A DNA stretch of 64,000 bases from Anaplasma platys (GTDB lineage: Bacteria; Pseudomonadota; Alphaproteobacteria; Rickettsiales; Anaplasmataceae). The translations under genes and the position numbers were made by a program. The notes under the pieces are model-generated. The model did no database searches and was not told the origin of the DNA. It saw only the letters and a list, made by a program, of their open reading frames with translations. Location: contig NZ_CP046391.1 of NCBI RefSeq assembly GCF_012790675.1, positions 602,136 through 666,135 of the forward strand, read 5' to 3'. The number at the start of each line of letters is the position of its first letter. Position 1 is the stretch's first letter. Positions 1-8,709 of this stretch are shown here, in pieces.

Positions 1-2
1 TG

Positions 3-365
3 CTGCAAAAGGAGTTATCTTCCGTAATAAAGAGAATGGTGAAGGTGAGCATAGCTCATGGCATGGATCCCGTACAAAGGGCAGGGCAAACTAGTGAATC
101 CAATGCAAGAGAGGCTGCTAAATATGGGCGCAAAGCCAAGGGAAGGCGCAGATTCTTTACTTCACTTTTCAAATTGTTACTAAAGCTTTTTTTCCTTGCG
201 GTTTTTCCAATAGTCTCATTTAAAGACGTGATTGTAGATTGCATACTGAAAGTATGGGAGGATAAGCATAAAAATAATAAAAAAGGAAAAAAGTGGTCAT
301 CATTTGCAGAAAGGGTTTTGTTGCAACGAAAACGACAGAGTTCCATTCCTTTGAGAGCAATGTAA
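3..365 (+). CDS. C-terminal part of a protein cut by the window edge
   Basis: The reading frame is open from the first complete codon, so the gene starts outside the window; the first internal ATG is at 36. Visible are about 120 residues: a stretch with S-I-A-H-G-M-D-P, a basic region, one hydrophobic segment (FKLLLKLFFLAVFPIVSF) and a basic tail. The S-I-A-H-G-M-D-P stretch resembles the ends of the two membrane proteins at 1622 and 2463 (DQVF-I/V-A/S-Q), so it may belong to the same family with a longer tail. Function unknown. A short independent gene starting at 36 is possible but has no clear ribosome binding site. Confidence 0.45.
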   Translation: MQKELSSVIKRMVKVSIAHGMDPVQRAGQTSESNAREAAKYGRKAKGRRRFFTSLFKLLLKLFFLAVFPIVSFKDVIVDCILKVWEDKHKNNKKGKKWSSFAERVLLQRKRQSSIPLRAM

Positions 366-576
366 TTCCTTGCTCTGGTCTATATAAAAAAGCAAATTAC
401 CCTAGTTGTTCCTAATTTCCCGCGGGTTTTTGTAAGTTTTGTGTTCTAAAAAAGACCCGTGCGGAAATGCATGCCTAGGAAACCTATAAAGATTGTTATG
501 TCTTCTAAAGAACCTATATCTTATACCTTATTCGCGCCAGAAGGCTATAGTCCTGTAAGTTCGAAAACAAAATTAT

Positions 577-1077
577 ATGAAATTTACTAACTTTATTAGG
601 TTAGTCTTTTCCACCATTGCTCCGGATAGCAGATATCAGGAAAATTGGCATGTAAAAGTTATAGCTGACAGGCTACAAGCAGCACTTTCTGGCGATATAA
701 CGCGGCTTATAATTAATACTCCACCCAGGACGCTGAAATCTACATGTGTTAGTGTTGCATGGCCAGCATGGATATTAGGGCAAAATCCAAGTGCGAGAAT
801 TATTGTTGCCAGCTACTCTCAGATCCTGAGCGAAAAATTATCTCTCGAGACAAGATGCATATTACAGTCCCCTTGGTACAGGGAAGTTTTTCCCGAAGTT
901 GAGATATCAAAAGAACAAAATACAAAACGAAAACTGCAGACAACAAAACTTGGATACAGATTTGCGACTTCTGTCGGTGGCTCACTCACTGGTGATGGAG
1001 GGAACTTCCTAATCCTAGATGACCCAATGAACCCCTTACAAGCTGAAAGCATAATGTGGCTGAATTGTGCAGATTGA
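577..1077 (+). pseudogene. Phage-type terminase large subunit, truncated
   Basis: The 166 residues match the N-terminal ATPase half of terminase large subunits, the motors that pack phage or gene-transfer-agent DNA. A Walker A-like stretch (NTPPRTLKST) lies near residue 50, the motif VASYSQ near residue 85, the conserved FATSVGGSLTGDGG stretch follows, and Walker B (FLILDDP) comes near residue 145. After DDPMNPLQAES the similarity stops and a TGA ends the frame. The C-terminal nuclease half is absent, and I could not find it in other frames to 1240. A 39-codon frame at 471-590 overlaps its start and may be another remnant. No other phage genes are nearby, so this is a relic. Confidence 0.75.
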
Positions 1078-1621
1078 GAGAGTTGGATTAGAGAAAAAAG
1101 AGCAGGAGAAACGGACGCATTCATTAGCAGGAACAACTCGGAGATGGACACAATCAGCTTGTAATTTTCTCTGGTCCGATTTCTTTTTTCAGCAGTATGC
1201 AGTGTTGTTAAAGCTCTAACTGCCATCTTGTGCCCTGTTTGTCTTTACTGGGTGTCTAGTTAGCAATCCTCAATGGCAGAAATACCATAAATATACCACT
1301 CTCTTTTTCTCTTTTACTATCCTCGACAAGCATACTGTTGTTACATCATAATACATATAGAAAGCAGTAACTATACAGGCTTCCACAGCTATTTCTTGGA
1401 TTCAAATAGGCGATTTAATAAATACTCTAAATTCAAAATCCATGAGGCGAAGGACAGAGTTATAACTAAATCGCTTCCTAATACATTACTTACAGTTATT
1501 AAAATAACTTACTTCAAAAATAGATAATTAGTACTTTGACTTAAATCAACGATGGAAGTATTAACATTTATTGCCGTACGTAATGTAGTTGCGGGTTCTA
1601 AACAAAAAAATAAGAGATAAA
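1078..1621. other. Gene-free stretch after the terminase relic
   Basis: No convincing gene, tRNA or terminator is seen. The first 150 bases may be eroded terminase sequence. A 13-base string TTAGTACTTTGAC at 1528-1540 recurs at 37531-37543 upstream of another membrane-protein gene. A ribosome-binding-like AAGAGAT lies just before the next gene. Confidence 0.5.
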
Positions 1622-2305
1622 ATGTTCGAAGAACAAAAAAGAAAACTTCGTCTATTGTTAAATAATACAGAAGCGCTGAGAGCATATTTTGATATGGTAT
1701 GTGTTGTTTCAGCACTGCTTCTTATGCTCATGTGCACACATTATGCAGCCATTATCAATGCGGACACTACGCTTTTTTATTTATTAAGTTTCCTATTCTT
1801 CTTTGTGCTAGCGGCAGTTCCGATTGTTAGTGACACGCATAAAATGCTAAATGGCTATGGAAAGGAGACTAGTAACGCGCGCACTGCGATGATGACAGCT
1901 GTAGCGTGTTTTATGGGGATTTCTTTTTTTTACATACTCTCTAAAATGGCGAATGCTTATGAAAATCCTTTGCCCACTATGTCAGCATGTGGATTTATTC
2001 TCTGCTATTGCATCAACTTATGTTGTATGGTTGGTCTTCCTGGAGTATGGCTGGTTGCTCGTCTTGTTGAGCATGATATGTACAAACGTGGCATCTATGG
2101 TAGCGACAGTTTAAGAGATGCTGATAGCGATCAAAGTGAATTGAAGCGCGTTGCAGAAGATGCGGTTTCTGAGGTGCCAGCTGATGAAGCTGTAGGAGTA
2201 CATGACAGCGATATGGAAAAAAGTACGGATGTGGATCAGGTATTCGTCAGTCAAGCAACACTGTCGTTGGACACTAAAAGGCAAGAAGAAGAGCTGTCTT
2301 TATAA
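1622..2305 (+). CDS. Four-helix membrane protein, family of unknown function (copy 1)
   Basis: 227 residues. I chose ATG 1622, preceded by AAGAGATAAA, over an in-frame TTG at 1589. Four hydrophobic segments are visible: near residues 20-42, 50-70, 90-110 and 120-145. A hydrophilic, acidic C-terminal tail of about 75 residues ends with DVDQVFVSQATLSLD. The next gene has the same layout, a matching stretch after helix 2 (RTA-MM/VM-x-A) and a matching tail (VDQVF), so the two are tandem paralogs. The tail probably faces the cytoplasm. Function not recognised; this looks like a lineage-specific membrane protein of Anaplasmataceae. Confidence 0.75.
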   Translation: MFEEQKRKLRLLLNNTEALRAYFDMVCVVSALLLMLMCTHYAAIINADTTLFYLLSFLFFFVLAAVPIVSDTHKMLNGYGKETSNARTAMMTAVACFMGISFFYILSKMANAYENPLPTMSACGFILCYCINLCCMVGLPGVWLVARLVEHDMYKRGIYGSDSLRDADSDQSELKRVAEDAVSEVPADEAVGVHDSDMEKSTDVDQVFVSQATLSLDTKRQEEELSL

Positions 2306-2462
2306 GATGCCGTCTTGATTAAGATTAGTGCAGTTTTTCAATATGTTTCTTCATTAATGACATATATTATATTAATAGATAATGGTATTTTCACCAAAGT
2401 TGCCTATTGAATATTAATACTCATTAACTATATGTCTTGGTAAAAAGTTTTAAAGAGGGGAA

Positions 2463-3128
2463 ATGTCACGAGATCAGGATGGAGAATGCACCCAATCGTT
2501 AACTAGTTCCCAGCTCATTGTATGCGCCGTTTGTGTTATCTTACCTATAATGTTCACCTCTTTATGGGTGTATGCAGCTACTGCGAGTAGTATAGCTATA
2601 TCTATTGTATATATACTTGCCTCCCAGGTTATGCTCGTGACTATCTGCCCGTTTTTCATGTCTGATTGTAGTCGAATGGCAAATAGGGATGAACCGGAGA
2701 CTGGTAGAGTACGTACTGCGGTGATGCTAGCTTTTGCAACGTTTTGCATTACTTCTTTCTTTTTAAAGTCATTTTATGGATACAGTGGCTTTGTTGTTCC
2801 CATTGGTGCGCTATGGTTATGTAATGTGATGGACGTTTTCTCGCTGATGGTAGCTCCGGTTCTATGGTGTGCTTACCGCTTTTGTGAACATTCTTTGAAA
2901 GTAGGATCAACCTCCGTACAGTATGGTAGTAGAAGCAGTACTCCTTGCGAACCACGCGAATTTGCGCGCGATGTTGCAGCGGAACTGCTGGCTGAAAATC
3001 AGTTAATTCACGACCGTATAAGGGAGAGAAATCGTTCCGTGATGGAAGGTGAAGGTATCGATGAAGTAGATCAAGTATTTATTGCTCAAGGAATGGTGCC
3101 TATGGAGCAGTTTGCGCGTGGCGTGTAG
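2463..3128 (+). CDS. Four-helix membrane protein, family of unknown function (copy 2)
   Basis: 221 residues starting at an ATG with a strong ribosome binding site (AAGAGGGGAA). Four hydrophobic segments span about residues 15-40, 42-62, 78-98 and 105-135, followed by a soluble tail of about 80 residues ending in EVDQVFIAQGMVPMEQ. It shares membrane layout, the RTA-x-M motif, an H-x-x-x tail entry (CEHSLK against VEHDMY) and the VDQVF tail with the gene at 1622. It is probably transcribed with or after that gene across a 157-base gap. No enzymatic motif is seen; function unknown. Confidence 0.77.
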   Translation: MSRDQDGECTQSLTSSQLIVCAVCVILPIMFTSLWVYAATASSIAISIVYILASQVMLVTICPFFMSDCSRMANRDEPETGRVRTAVMLAFATFCITSFFLKSFYGYSGFVVPIGALWLCNVMDVFSLMVAPVLWCAYRFCEHSLKVGSTSVQYGSRSSTPCEPREFARDVAAELLAENQLIHDRIRERNRSVMEGEGIDEVDQVFIAQGMVPMEQFARGV

Positions 3129-3289
3129 AAGAACATACCGTAATAATCCCGCCTGTAATATTATAGCAAGTGTGTTGCAGAGGACTTAGAAAAAGAGAAG
3201 CACTCTTCGAGCGCCACGTCAGTTTGTTCTGATCTTATCGCTTCTTTAAATATGAACACAACGACGATTGAGGCTAACCCGAGGCGCCA

Positions 3290-3710
3290 AAGGATGTTAA
3301 TCCCATATGCCGTAGAGCTCCTCAAACATATTTTGCTTGGGAGGCGAGAAGAAGTGCAAAGTTGTAGCTCGTATCAGTAGTTTCCATATGCCTGATGCGG
3401 GGAAATCTAGCGTCTTGTTGCGACGCACGATGTCGATGTATAAATGCTTTCAACATGTTTGTGACGAATGTCAACCGCATTAGTTTTCAGAACTTTTTGA
3501 ATCGCATCTAGCAGTCATCGCGGTGGGAGAATGCGATTTGATTCCTAAATTATATAAAATGCAAAATATGGTGCAGGGCTTGGTTAGGTCTAAAAACTCA
3601 TTGAATGGAGATGCTATTAAATTCGAGTGCTTGTTTTTTATGTCCTTTGTTATTATGTCGATCTAAAAGTCAGAAGACTGGCTGTGTTCTCAGGCGTGTA
3701 AGCCATTCAC
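3290..3710 (+). pseudogene. Decayed fragment of obgE (GTPase gene)
   Basis: This stretch aligns by eye with the intact obgE at about 27120-27510. Shared landmarks, in the same order, are AGAGCTCCT, then GAGAAGAAG (GTAGAAGAAG in obgE), then ATGCC-ATGCGGGGAAATC around 3391-3411 (the G1 phosphate-binding loop), then GTGGGAGAATGCGATTTGATTCCT near 3522 (against GTAGGAGAATACGACTTAATCCTG), then GGTGCAGGGCTTGG. Many stops and indels are present, so it cannot encode a protein. The similarity may extend 50-100 bases further on either side. It is a diverged partial duplicate of a gene normally kept in single copy. Confidence 0.7.
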
Positions 3711-4182
3711 CGAGCCACATTGCCACACTTGACCCCACAGGAAGTGCTATCTTTTTATACAGGTAGACACCCGTGCTCAGTTTGTGTAGGTCCTTTTAGG
3801 ATAAAATCGAAACATATTAGTGATTTCCAATGTATGAATCCATATGGACGCGGTGAAAAGTAATTTGAAGTGATCGCCTATAATTCCTGGTAGGAGATGT
3901 AGTGAGAGGTTGAAAACATTCTCGTGATACCAATGCCTAGACCACAAAGATGTGCAAGGAGATGAGGAACCCATTCTAAGCAATGCTGCAGTTTAGAACA
4001 CAAAAATCCGGAGTGCTTGCGAAGGAAGAAGTTAAAGAACGGGCAATCCGCGGGTGTCTTTTCCCATAGGGAATACATACGTCGTCAAGCTTTAATGCCC
4101 AAGCTTGCTTACACTCAATTGAAGCTCCTATGTGCGTACCTAAGCCTTACAGTGTGCAACACCACAAGGCTCAGGCTATTTT
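3711..4182. other. Gene-free stretch before the hydrolase gene
   Basis: Only short overlapping open frames without ribosome binding sites occur here. The first part may carry further eroded obgE sequence. I see no RNA gene or clear terminator. Confidence 0.45.
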
Positions 4183-4887
4183 CTAACCAGCGAAAACGGG
4201 ACGCTTTGCACGAGCCTGCTTCTTAGAAGGTATAGCAGATTCCTTGCCGAGGATGCGTGCCTTTAAGTAGGCGTCTACAACTTTACCAAGTTGCTCTGTA
4301 TAGTCTCTGAAGAAGTGGTCTGCATTTTCAATAACGCAATACTGCATGAACTCACTCTTGATAGAAGCGCCAAGCCTCGCAGCAAGCTGGGACACCGAAG
4401 ATTCCTCAGCGATGCTGTCATTGTCACCTTGAATAATCAAACCGGGCACCGGACAAGGAGACAAAAAAGAGAAATCATACCTATTGGCAGGAGGGGATAC
4501 GGCTACGAATCCGTCAACCTCAGGCCTCCGCATCATGAGCTGCATTGCTACCCACGCACCAAAAGAAAAACCCGCCACCCAAAATGACGATACTGCAGGA
4601 CTATTGTTTTGTAACCAGTCTGCTGCTGCTGCTGCGTCGCTTAGCTCTCCCACTCCCTTGTCAAACACGCCCGCGGACTTCCCTATCCCACGGAAATTTA
4701 TACGAAGTACTGAGAAACCATTTTCGGCAAAAACCTTATACAAATTGTATACGATCTTATTATCCATACTTCCACCGTATTGCGGATGAGGATGTAGTAT
4801 GAGAACCAGGGGAGCATTTGCATCTCTTCCGCTGGTAAACCTTCCCTCTATTTTTCCGGCAGACCCATTAAAAAAAACTTCGCGCAT
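4183..4887 (-). CDS. Alpha/beta hydrolase of the serine esterase type
   Basis: 234 residues. The start MREVFFNG matches the usual beginning of this family; an in-frame extension to 4917 is less likely. The catalytic serine sits in G-F-S-F-G (Ser108), the acid in GDND (Asp155 or 157) and the histidine in ENADHFF (His191), giving a complete triad. The HPHPQYGGSMDNK and N-F-R-G-I-G motifs are typical of the short dienelactone-hydrolase-like proteins common in alphaproteobacteria. The substrate is unknown, and the enzyme is probably cytoplasmic since no signal peptide is seen. It is divergent from the isc operon. The basic C-terminus (KKQARAKRPV) is unremarkable for the family. Confidence 0.85.
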   Translation of the reverse strand: MREVFFNGSAGKIEGRFTSGRDANAPLVLILHPHPQYGGSMDNKIVYNLYKVFAENGFSVLRINFRGIGKSAGVFDKGVGELSDAAAAADWLQNNSPAVSSFWVAGFSFGAWVAMQLMMRRPEVDGFVAVSPPANRYDFSFLSPCPVPGLIIQGDNDSIAEESSVSQLAARLGASIKSEFMQYCVIENADHFFRDYTEQLGKVVDAYLKARILGKESAIPSKKQARAKRPVFAG

Positions 4888-4932
4888 TCTATATACCAAG
4901 ACCTTTCCATATAGCACTTGATAAAAACCTAC

Positions 4933-4938
4933 TTGACA
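4933..4938 (+). promoter_or_regulatory. Possible -35 element of the isc operon
   Basis: A perfect TTGACA lies 145 bases before the fusion gene, followed by an AT-rich stretch without a good -10 at the expected distance. As the first gene encodes an IscR-type regulator, this 195-base divergent region is where an autoregulatory site would be expected. I cannot point to a clear IscR box. Confidence 0.3.
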
Positions 4939-5082
4939 TGAGGTATATTATTTATTACCACTGTGCAACATGGGGATGCTAACCAAAAAGTTTCCGTATA
5001 CCAAAGGTTTTTTTTGATTCTGTAAATGCAAAGGCCCTAGGGGCATGTTTTAAAGGTACCCAATAATGAGACTGAAGTGTTG

Positions 5083-6633
5083 ATGACAACTAGGTTGCGT
5101 TATGCTGTCATGTTTATGGTCAGTCTGGTGCAACAAGAAAATCAGGGTGTCGCTAGACCGAAAAGGGCTTCAGTAATCGCAGATAAGCAGTCTCTCTCAG
5201 AAGGATATCTCGAGAGGGTGGTTATGTATCTCAAGAACAAAGGGCTTGTTAAATCACGCAAGGGTCCTGGTGGAGGTTATTCACTAGGTATGCCACCCGA
5301 ACGAATTACGCTTGACCAGCTTTTGTACTCAGTTGGTGACAAGGTCAAGATGGTTAGGTGCCAAGGAGATGACGGGGGATGCGTATCAGCCGCGGGGGAA
5401 AAGTGTAATAGCCATTACCTGTGGGAGGGTATTGAAAGGTATATGATGCATTACCTTTCGAATACGACTCTTCTTGATGTCTTTAACAATACTCTAAAGG
5501 AATTTGGAGGGAGCGACAGACATCGTATTTATGCTGATAACAATTCCACTGCAGAAATATGCCCTAAAGTGCGTCATAAAATAGGAAATGCTCTTCTATT
5601 TGGGAACTTTTATAATCCTTCCGCAGTCTATAGCTTGGGGCAGAAGTCTCGCAAGCTATTGGAAGATGTTAGGAGGTTGGTGATAGAAGTTTTGGACGCT
5701 AAAGGGTACGATGTGATTTTCACATCTTCTGGAACAGAAGCCAATAACTTAGTATTTAACCGCTGTGGCCATCGTCACATAATATCAGCAATAGAGCATC
5801 CATCAGTAATAAATTCCGCTACCAATCCGCATTTCATTCCCGTAGACTCTAATGGTGTTATTTCCCTAACCGCATTGGAAAGTATGTTAAAAGACCTCGG
5901 AGGGGAGGGGGCACTCGTGTCGGTAATGCTAGCAAACAACGAAATCGGAGTGATCCAACCAGTAAGAGAAGTTGTGAGCATAGCGAGAAAGTATGGAGCA
6001 GTAGTACATACAGATGCGGTACAGGCATGTGGCAAGATACCGCTGAGTGTACTGGATCTCGGGGCAGATTTTGTTACAATCTCATCGCATAAGATAGGAG
6101 GCATGCCTGGCGCAGGTGCATTGTTATATAACAGCAATAGAGTCGGTATAGTACCTATGCTGCATGGTGGTATGCAGGAAAATGGCTTACGAGCTGGTAC
6201 TGAAAATGTTCATGCCATCTATTCCATGGCAGTTGCTTTGGAAAACCTTTCGTGTCGTTTAAAGAAAATGGCCGATGTTTTATCGGCTAGGGATTTAATA
6301 GAGAGTAGGATAAGGGAAGCATCTGCTACCAGCATTATTTTTGGTTCTGGTGCTGTTAGGCTTCCTAATACTACTTGTGTATCAATGCCAGGAGTGAGCA
6401 GTGAAACGCAGCTAATAGGATTTGATAGCAGAGGTATTGCTGTGGGGATTGGATCTGCATGTTCTTCAGGGAAGCGTGATAAATCTCACGTGTTGTCAGC
6501 AATAGGAGCTGAGGAAGAGCATATTAAGAGTGCTATCAGGATAAGTCTTGGCCCAGATGTAGATATTGAGCAAGCTAGCAGAATTGCAGACTGTTGGTGC
6601 GGTATTTATAGCAGTTTTATTTCGCTGAATTAG
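5083..6633 (+). CDS. IscR-type Rrf2 regulator fused to a cysteine desulfurase
   Basis: 516 residues from ATG 5083 (MTTRLRYAV, as IscR proteins begin); a GTG six bases upstream is less likely. Residues 1-135 are an Rrf2 winged-helix regulator with the three Fe-S cysteines (C93, C100, C108) and His111 of IscR, so it probably senses cluster supply. From about residue 150 a complete class V aminotransferase fold follows, with the PLP lysine in SSHKIGG (Lys337) and the active-site cysteine in GSACSSG (Cys460), as in NifS/IscS enzymes. It heads the isc operon and would couple sensing to sulfur donation. The last 45% of the gene is duplicated perfectly at 13537. Confidence 0.9.
   Translation: MTTRLRYAVMFMVSLVQQENQGVARPKRASVIADKQSLSEGYLERVVMYLKNKGLVKSRKGPGGGYSLGMPPERITLDQLLYSVGDKVKMVRCQGDDGGCVSAAGEKCNSHYLWEGIERYMMHYLSNTTLLDVFNNTLKEFGGSDRHRIYADNNSTAEICPKVRHKIGNALLFGNFYNPSAVYSLGQKSRKLLEDVRRLVIEVLDAKGYDVIFTSSGTEANNLVFNRCGHRHIISAIEHPSVINSATNPHFIPVDSNGVISLTALESMLKDLGGEGALVSVMLANNEIGVIQPVREVVSIARKYGAVVHTDAVQACGKIPLSVLDLGADFVTISSHKIGGMPGAGALLYNSNRVGIVPMLHGGMQENGLRAGTENVHAIYSMAVALENLSCRLKKMADVLSARDLIESRIREASATSIIFGSGAVRLPNTTCVSMPGVSSETQLIGFDSRGIAVGIGSACSSGKRDKSHVLSAIGAEEEHIKSAIRISLGPDVDIEQASRIADCWCGIYSSFISLN
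5923..6601 (+). repeat. 679-bp direct repeat, copy 1 (inside the fusion gene)
   Basis: This segment is identical base for base, as far as I can compare by eye, to 13537-14215. It covers the desulfurase domain from VMLANNE to IADCWC, including the PLP lysine and the catalytic cysteine. The copies lie 7.6 kb apart in the same orientation and flank the rest of the isc operon. Confidence 0.93.
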
Positions 6634-6656
6634 TTTTTAAGTAGTTGAGGTAGGTA

Positions 6657-7895
6657 ATGAAAAAAGAAAAAAATAACAGGCTAAAACTACCTGTGTTTTT
6701 CGATTACCAGGCTACTACCCGAGTTGACGATAGGGTTATCCAGGCGATGATACCGTATTTTCAGCAGTTCTCTAATCCTCACTCACGCAGTCATTGCTTC
6801 GGATGGAAAGCTGAAGCTGCTGTGGAACAGGCGCGCGAACAGGTTGCTAATGCCATCGGCGCCGATTCCAAGGAAGTTATTTTCACTTCTGGGGCGACTG
6901 AATCCAATAACCTAGCAATCAAGGGGGTTGCTCGTTTTTATCGGAACAGAGGCAATCATATTGTGACTGTGAGTACAGAGCACAAGTGCGTCCTGGACTC
7001 TTGTCGTCATCTAGAAACAGAAGGCTTTGAAGTTACTTACCTTGGAGTGCAAAAGGACGGGATAATTGATCTTGAAAAGTTAAAAAGTGCAATAAGAGAT
7101 GATACAATATTAGTATCGGTCATGATGGTGAATAACGAGATAGGTGTTATTCAGCCCATACGTGAAATAGGAGAGATATGCAAAAGTGATGGAAGGGAGG
7201 TGTTTTTCCATACTGATGCAGCGCAGGCATTTGGAAAGCTGCAGATTGATGTTAATGAAATGCGTGTAGACTTGCTTAGCGTTTCTGGGCACAAGATATA
7301 TGGCCCAATGGGAATAGGAGCGTTGTACATACGTAAACGTAACCCTAGGGTCAGGTTGGTGCCTTTGTTTAATGGTGGTGGGCAAGAGCGTGGCATGCGG
7401 TCCGGCACTGTTCCAACTCCACTTGCTGTGGGTCTCGGAGAAGCTGCTAGAATTGCCTTTGAAGAGGTGGAAGTCGAGAGTGAGAGGATAAAGAAGTTGC
7501 GTGATGTGTTATATGATAGGATAATGAATGAGTTACCATATGTTGTATTAAACGGGTGTTATACTCGAAGGATACCAGGTAACTTGAACTTGAGCTTTTC
7601 CTATGTTGAGGGGGAGTCGCTGATTATGTCGATTAGTGATCTCGCTGTTAGTTCTGGGTCTGCGTGTACATCCGCGTCGCTTGAGGCTTCCTATGTGCTG
7701 CGTGCGTTAAATGTAGATCAAGACTTGGAGCATTCTTCCATTAGGTTTGGAATAGGTAGGTTTACGACTTTAGAGGAAGTTGAGCACGCTGCAGATCTTG
7801 TGGTCAGTAGCGTGAAAAAGCTCAGGGAGATAAGCCCTCTGTGGGAGATGATGCAGGAGGGGACAGATTTGAAGAGCATTAAATGGGATGAGTAG
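6657..7895 (+). CDS. iscS: Cysteine desulfurase IscS
   Basis: 412 residues, full length. IscS takes sulfur from cysteine, giving alanine, and passes it as persulfide to IscU. Visible are the N-terminal DYQATTRVD, the PLP-binding lysine in SGHKIYGP (Lys213) and the catalytic cysteine in the mobile loop [12 protein letters not shown] (Cys337). A ribosome binding site (GAGGTAGGT) precedes the ATG. The gene follows the IscR-desulfurase fusion by 23 bases and is followed by iscU at 11 bases, so the operon carries two desulfurases. This one has the full IscS length and is the likely main sulfur donor, also for tRNA thiolation. Confidence 0.96.
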   Translation: MKKEKNNRLKLPVFFDYQATTRVDDRVIQAMIPYFQQFSNPHSRSHCFGWKAEAAVEQAREQVANAIGADSKEVIFTSGATESNNLAIKGVARFYRNRGNHIVTVSTEHKCVLDSCRHLETEGFEVTYLGVQKDGIIDLEKLKSAIRDDTILVSVMMVNNEIGVIQPIREIGEICKSDGREVFFHTDAAQAFGKLQIDVNEMRVDLLSVSGHKIYGPMGIGALYIRKRNPRVRLVPLFNGGGQERGMRSGTVPTPLAVGLGEAARIAFEEVEVESERIKKLRDVLYDRIMNELPYVVLNGCYTRRIPGNLNLSFSYVEGESLIMSISDLAVSSGSACTSASLEASYVLRALNVDQDLEHSSIRFGIGRFTTLEEVEHAADLVVSSVKKLREISPLWEMMQEGTDLKSIKWDE

Positions 7896-7906
7896 GAGGA
7901 GATAAG

Positions 7907-8317
7907 ATGAGTTACAGTGACGAAGTATTGCGTCGTTGCAAAGATCCTCAGAATGTGGGCTCCTTGCCGAAAGACGCTGATGATGTTGGAACTGGATTAG
8001 TAGGCGCCCCAAGCTGTGGTGATGTGATGAAGCTACAGATAAAGGTGGATGAGGGCGGTAAGATAGTGGACGCAAAGTTTAAGACTTTCGGTTGCGGTGC
8101 GGCTATAGCTGCTAGTGCTCTTGCTACAGAAAGGATTATGGGGAAGACCGTAGATGAGGCGTGTACGCTGAAGAATACGGTCTTGGCTAGGGAGTTGTCG
8201 CTTCCCCCCGTGAAAATACATTGTTCTTTGCTAGCAGAGGACGCGGTTAAGGCAGCGGTTAATGATTATCGCAAGAAGCAGGAAGCCAAGTCTATAGGTG
8301 GCACTATTAGCGAATAG
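7907..8317 (+). CDS. iscU: Fe-S cluster scaffold IscU
   Basis: 136 residues with an excellent ribosome binding site (TAGGAGGAGATAAG). IscU receives sulfur from IscS and iron to assemble a 2Fe-2S cluster. The three conserved cysteines are present: Cys37 in GAPSCGDVM, Cys63 in FGCGAAIAAS and Cys106 in IHCSLLAEDA. The LPPVKIHC stretch matches the LPPVK motif bound by the HscA chaperone, which is encoded downstream. Length is slightly above the usual 128. Confidence 0.97.
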   Translation: MSYSDEVLRRCKDPQNVGSLPKDADDVGTGLVGAPSCGDVMKLQIKVDEGGKIVDAKFKTFGCGAAIAASALATERIMGKTVDEACTLKNTVLARELSLPPVKIHCSLLAEDAVKAAVNDYRKKQEAKSIGGTISE

Positions 8318-8325
8318 AGATCGTT

Positions 8326-8709
8326 ATGGTTGAGGGTGTGTCGCGAGGTGATGATAAGGGGGTGGCTGAATTTCCTGTTGAGATCACTGATGCAGCGCTG
8401 CAGAAAATGAAAGAGTTGTTGCTTGATAAGAAGGACTGTGGGGTGGCAATCCGGATACTTATAAAGCAAAAGGGGTGCTATGGTCTCAGGTATTACGTTG
8501 AGTATGCCTATGATGAGAGGCCTTTAGAAGTTAAGATTAAGAGGATGGTAGACGGGTTTGACGTTACTATACTCATAGAGCCAAAAGCCATGATGTTCAT
8601 ACGCGGAACCACTATAGACTACTACAGCGATAAGTTGTCATCTGGTTTTACTTTTAATAACCCTAATGAAAAAGGTAGATGTGGGTGTGGTAAAAGTTTT
8701 TATGTCTGA
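8326..8709 (+). CDS. iscA: A-type Fe-S carrier IscA
   Basis: 127 residues of the HesB/IscA family, which carries Fe-S clusters from the scaffold to target proteins. The three cluster cysteines are Cys51 in KGCYGLRY and Cys119 and Cys121 in GRCGCGKSF. The N-terminus has about 15 residues beyond the usual start; an ATG inside the gene at FPVEITDAALQKM is not a better start. It lies 8 bases after iscU and overlaps hscB by 8 bases. Confidence 0.95.
   Translation: MVEGVSRGDDKGVAEFPVEITDAALQKMKELLLDKKDCGVAIRILIKQKGCYGLRYYVEYAYDERPLEVKIKRMVDGFDVTILIEPKAMMFIRGTTIDYYSDKLSSGFTFNNPNEKGRCGCGKSFYV

Noticed and set aside
471..590. 39-codon frame overlapping the terminase start
   Set aside because: Too short to support alone; no match recognised. 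It may be another relic piece and is mentioned with the terminase.
577..3128. An intact prophage
   Set aside because: Only a truncated terminase is phage-like; the neighbouring membrane proteins have no phage features and no attachment site repeats are seen.
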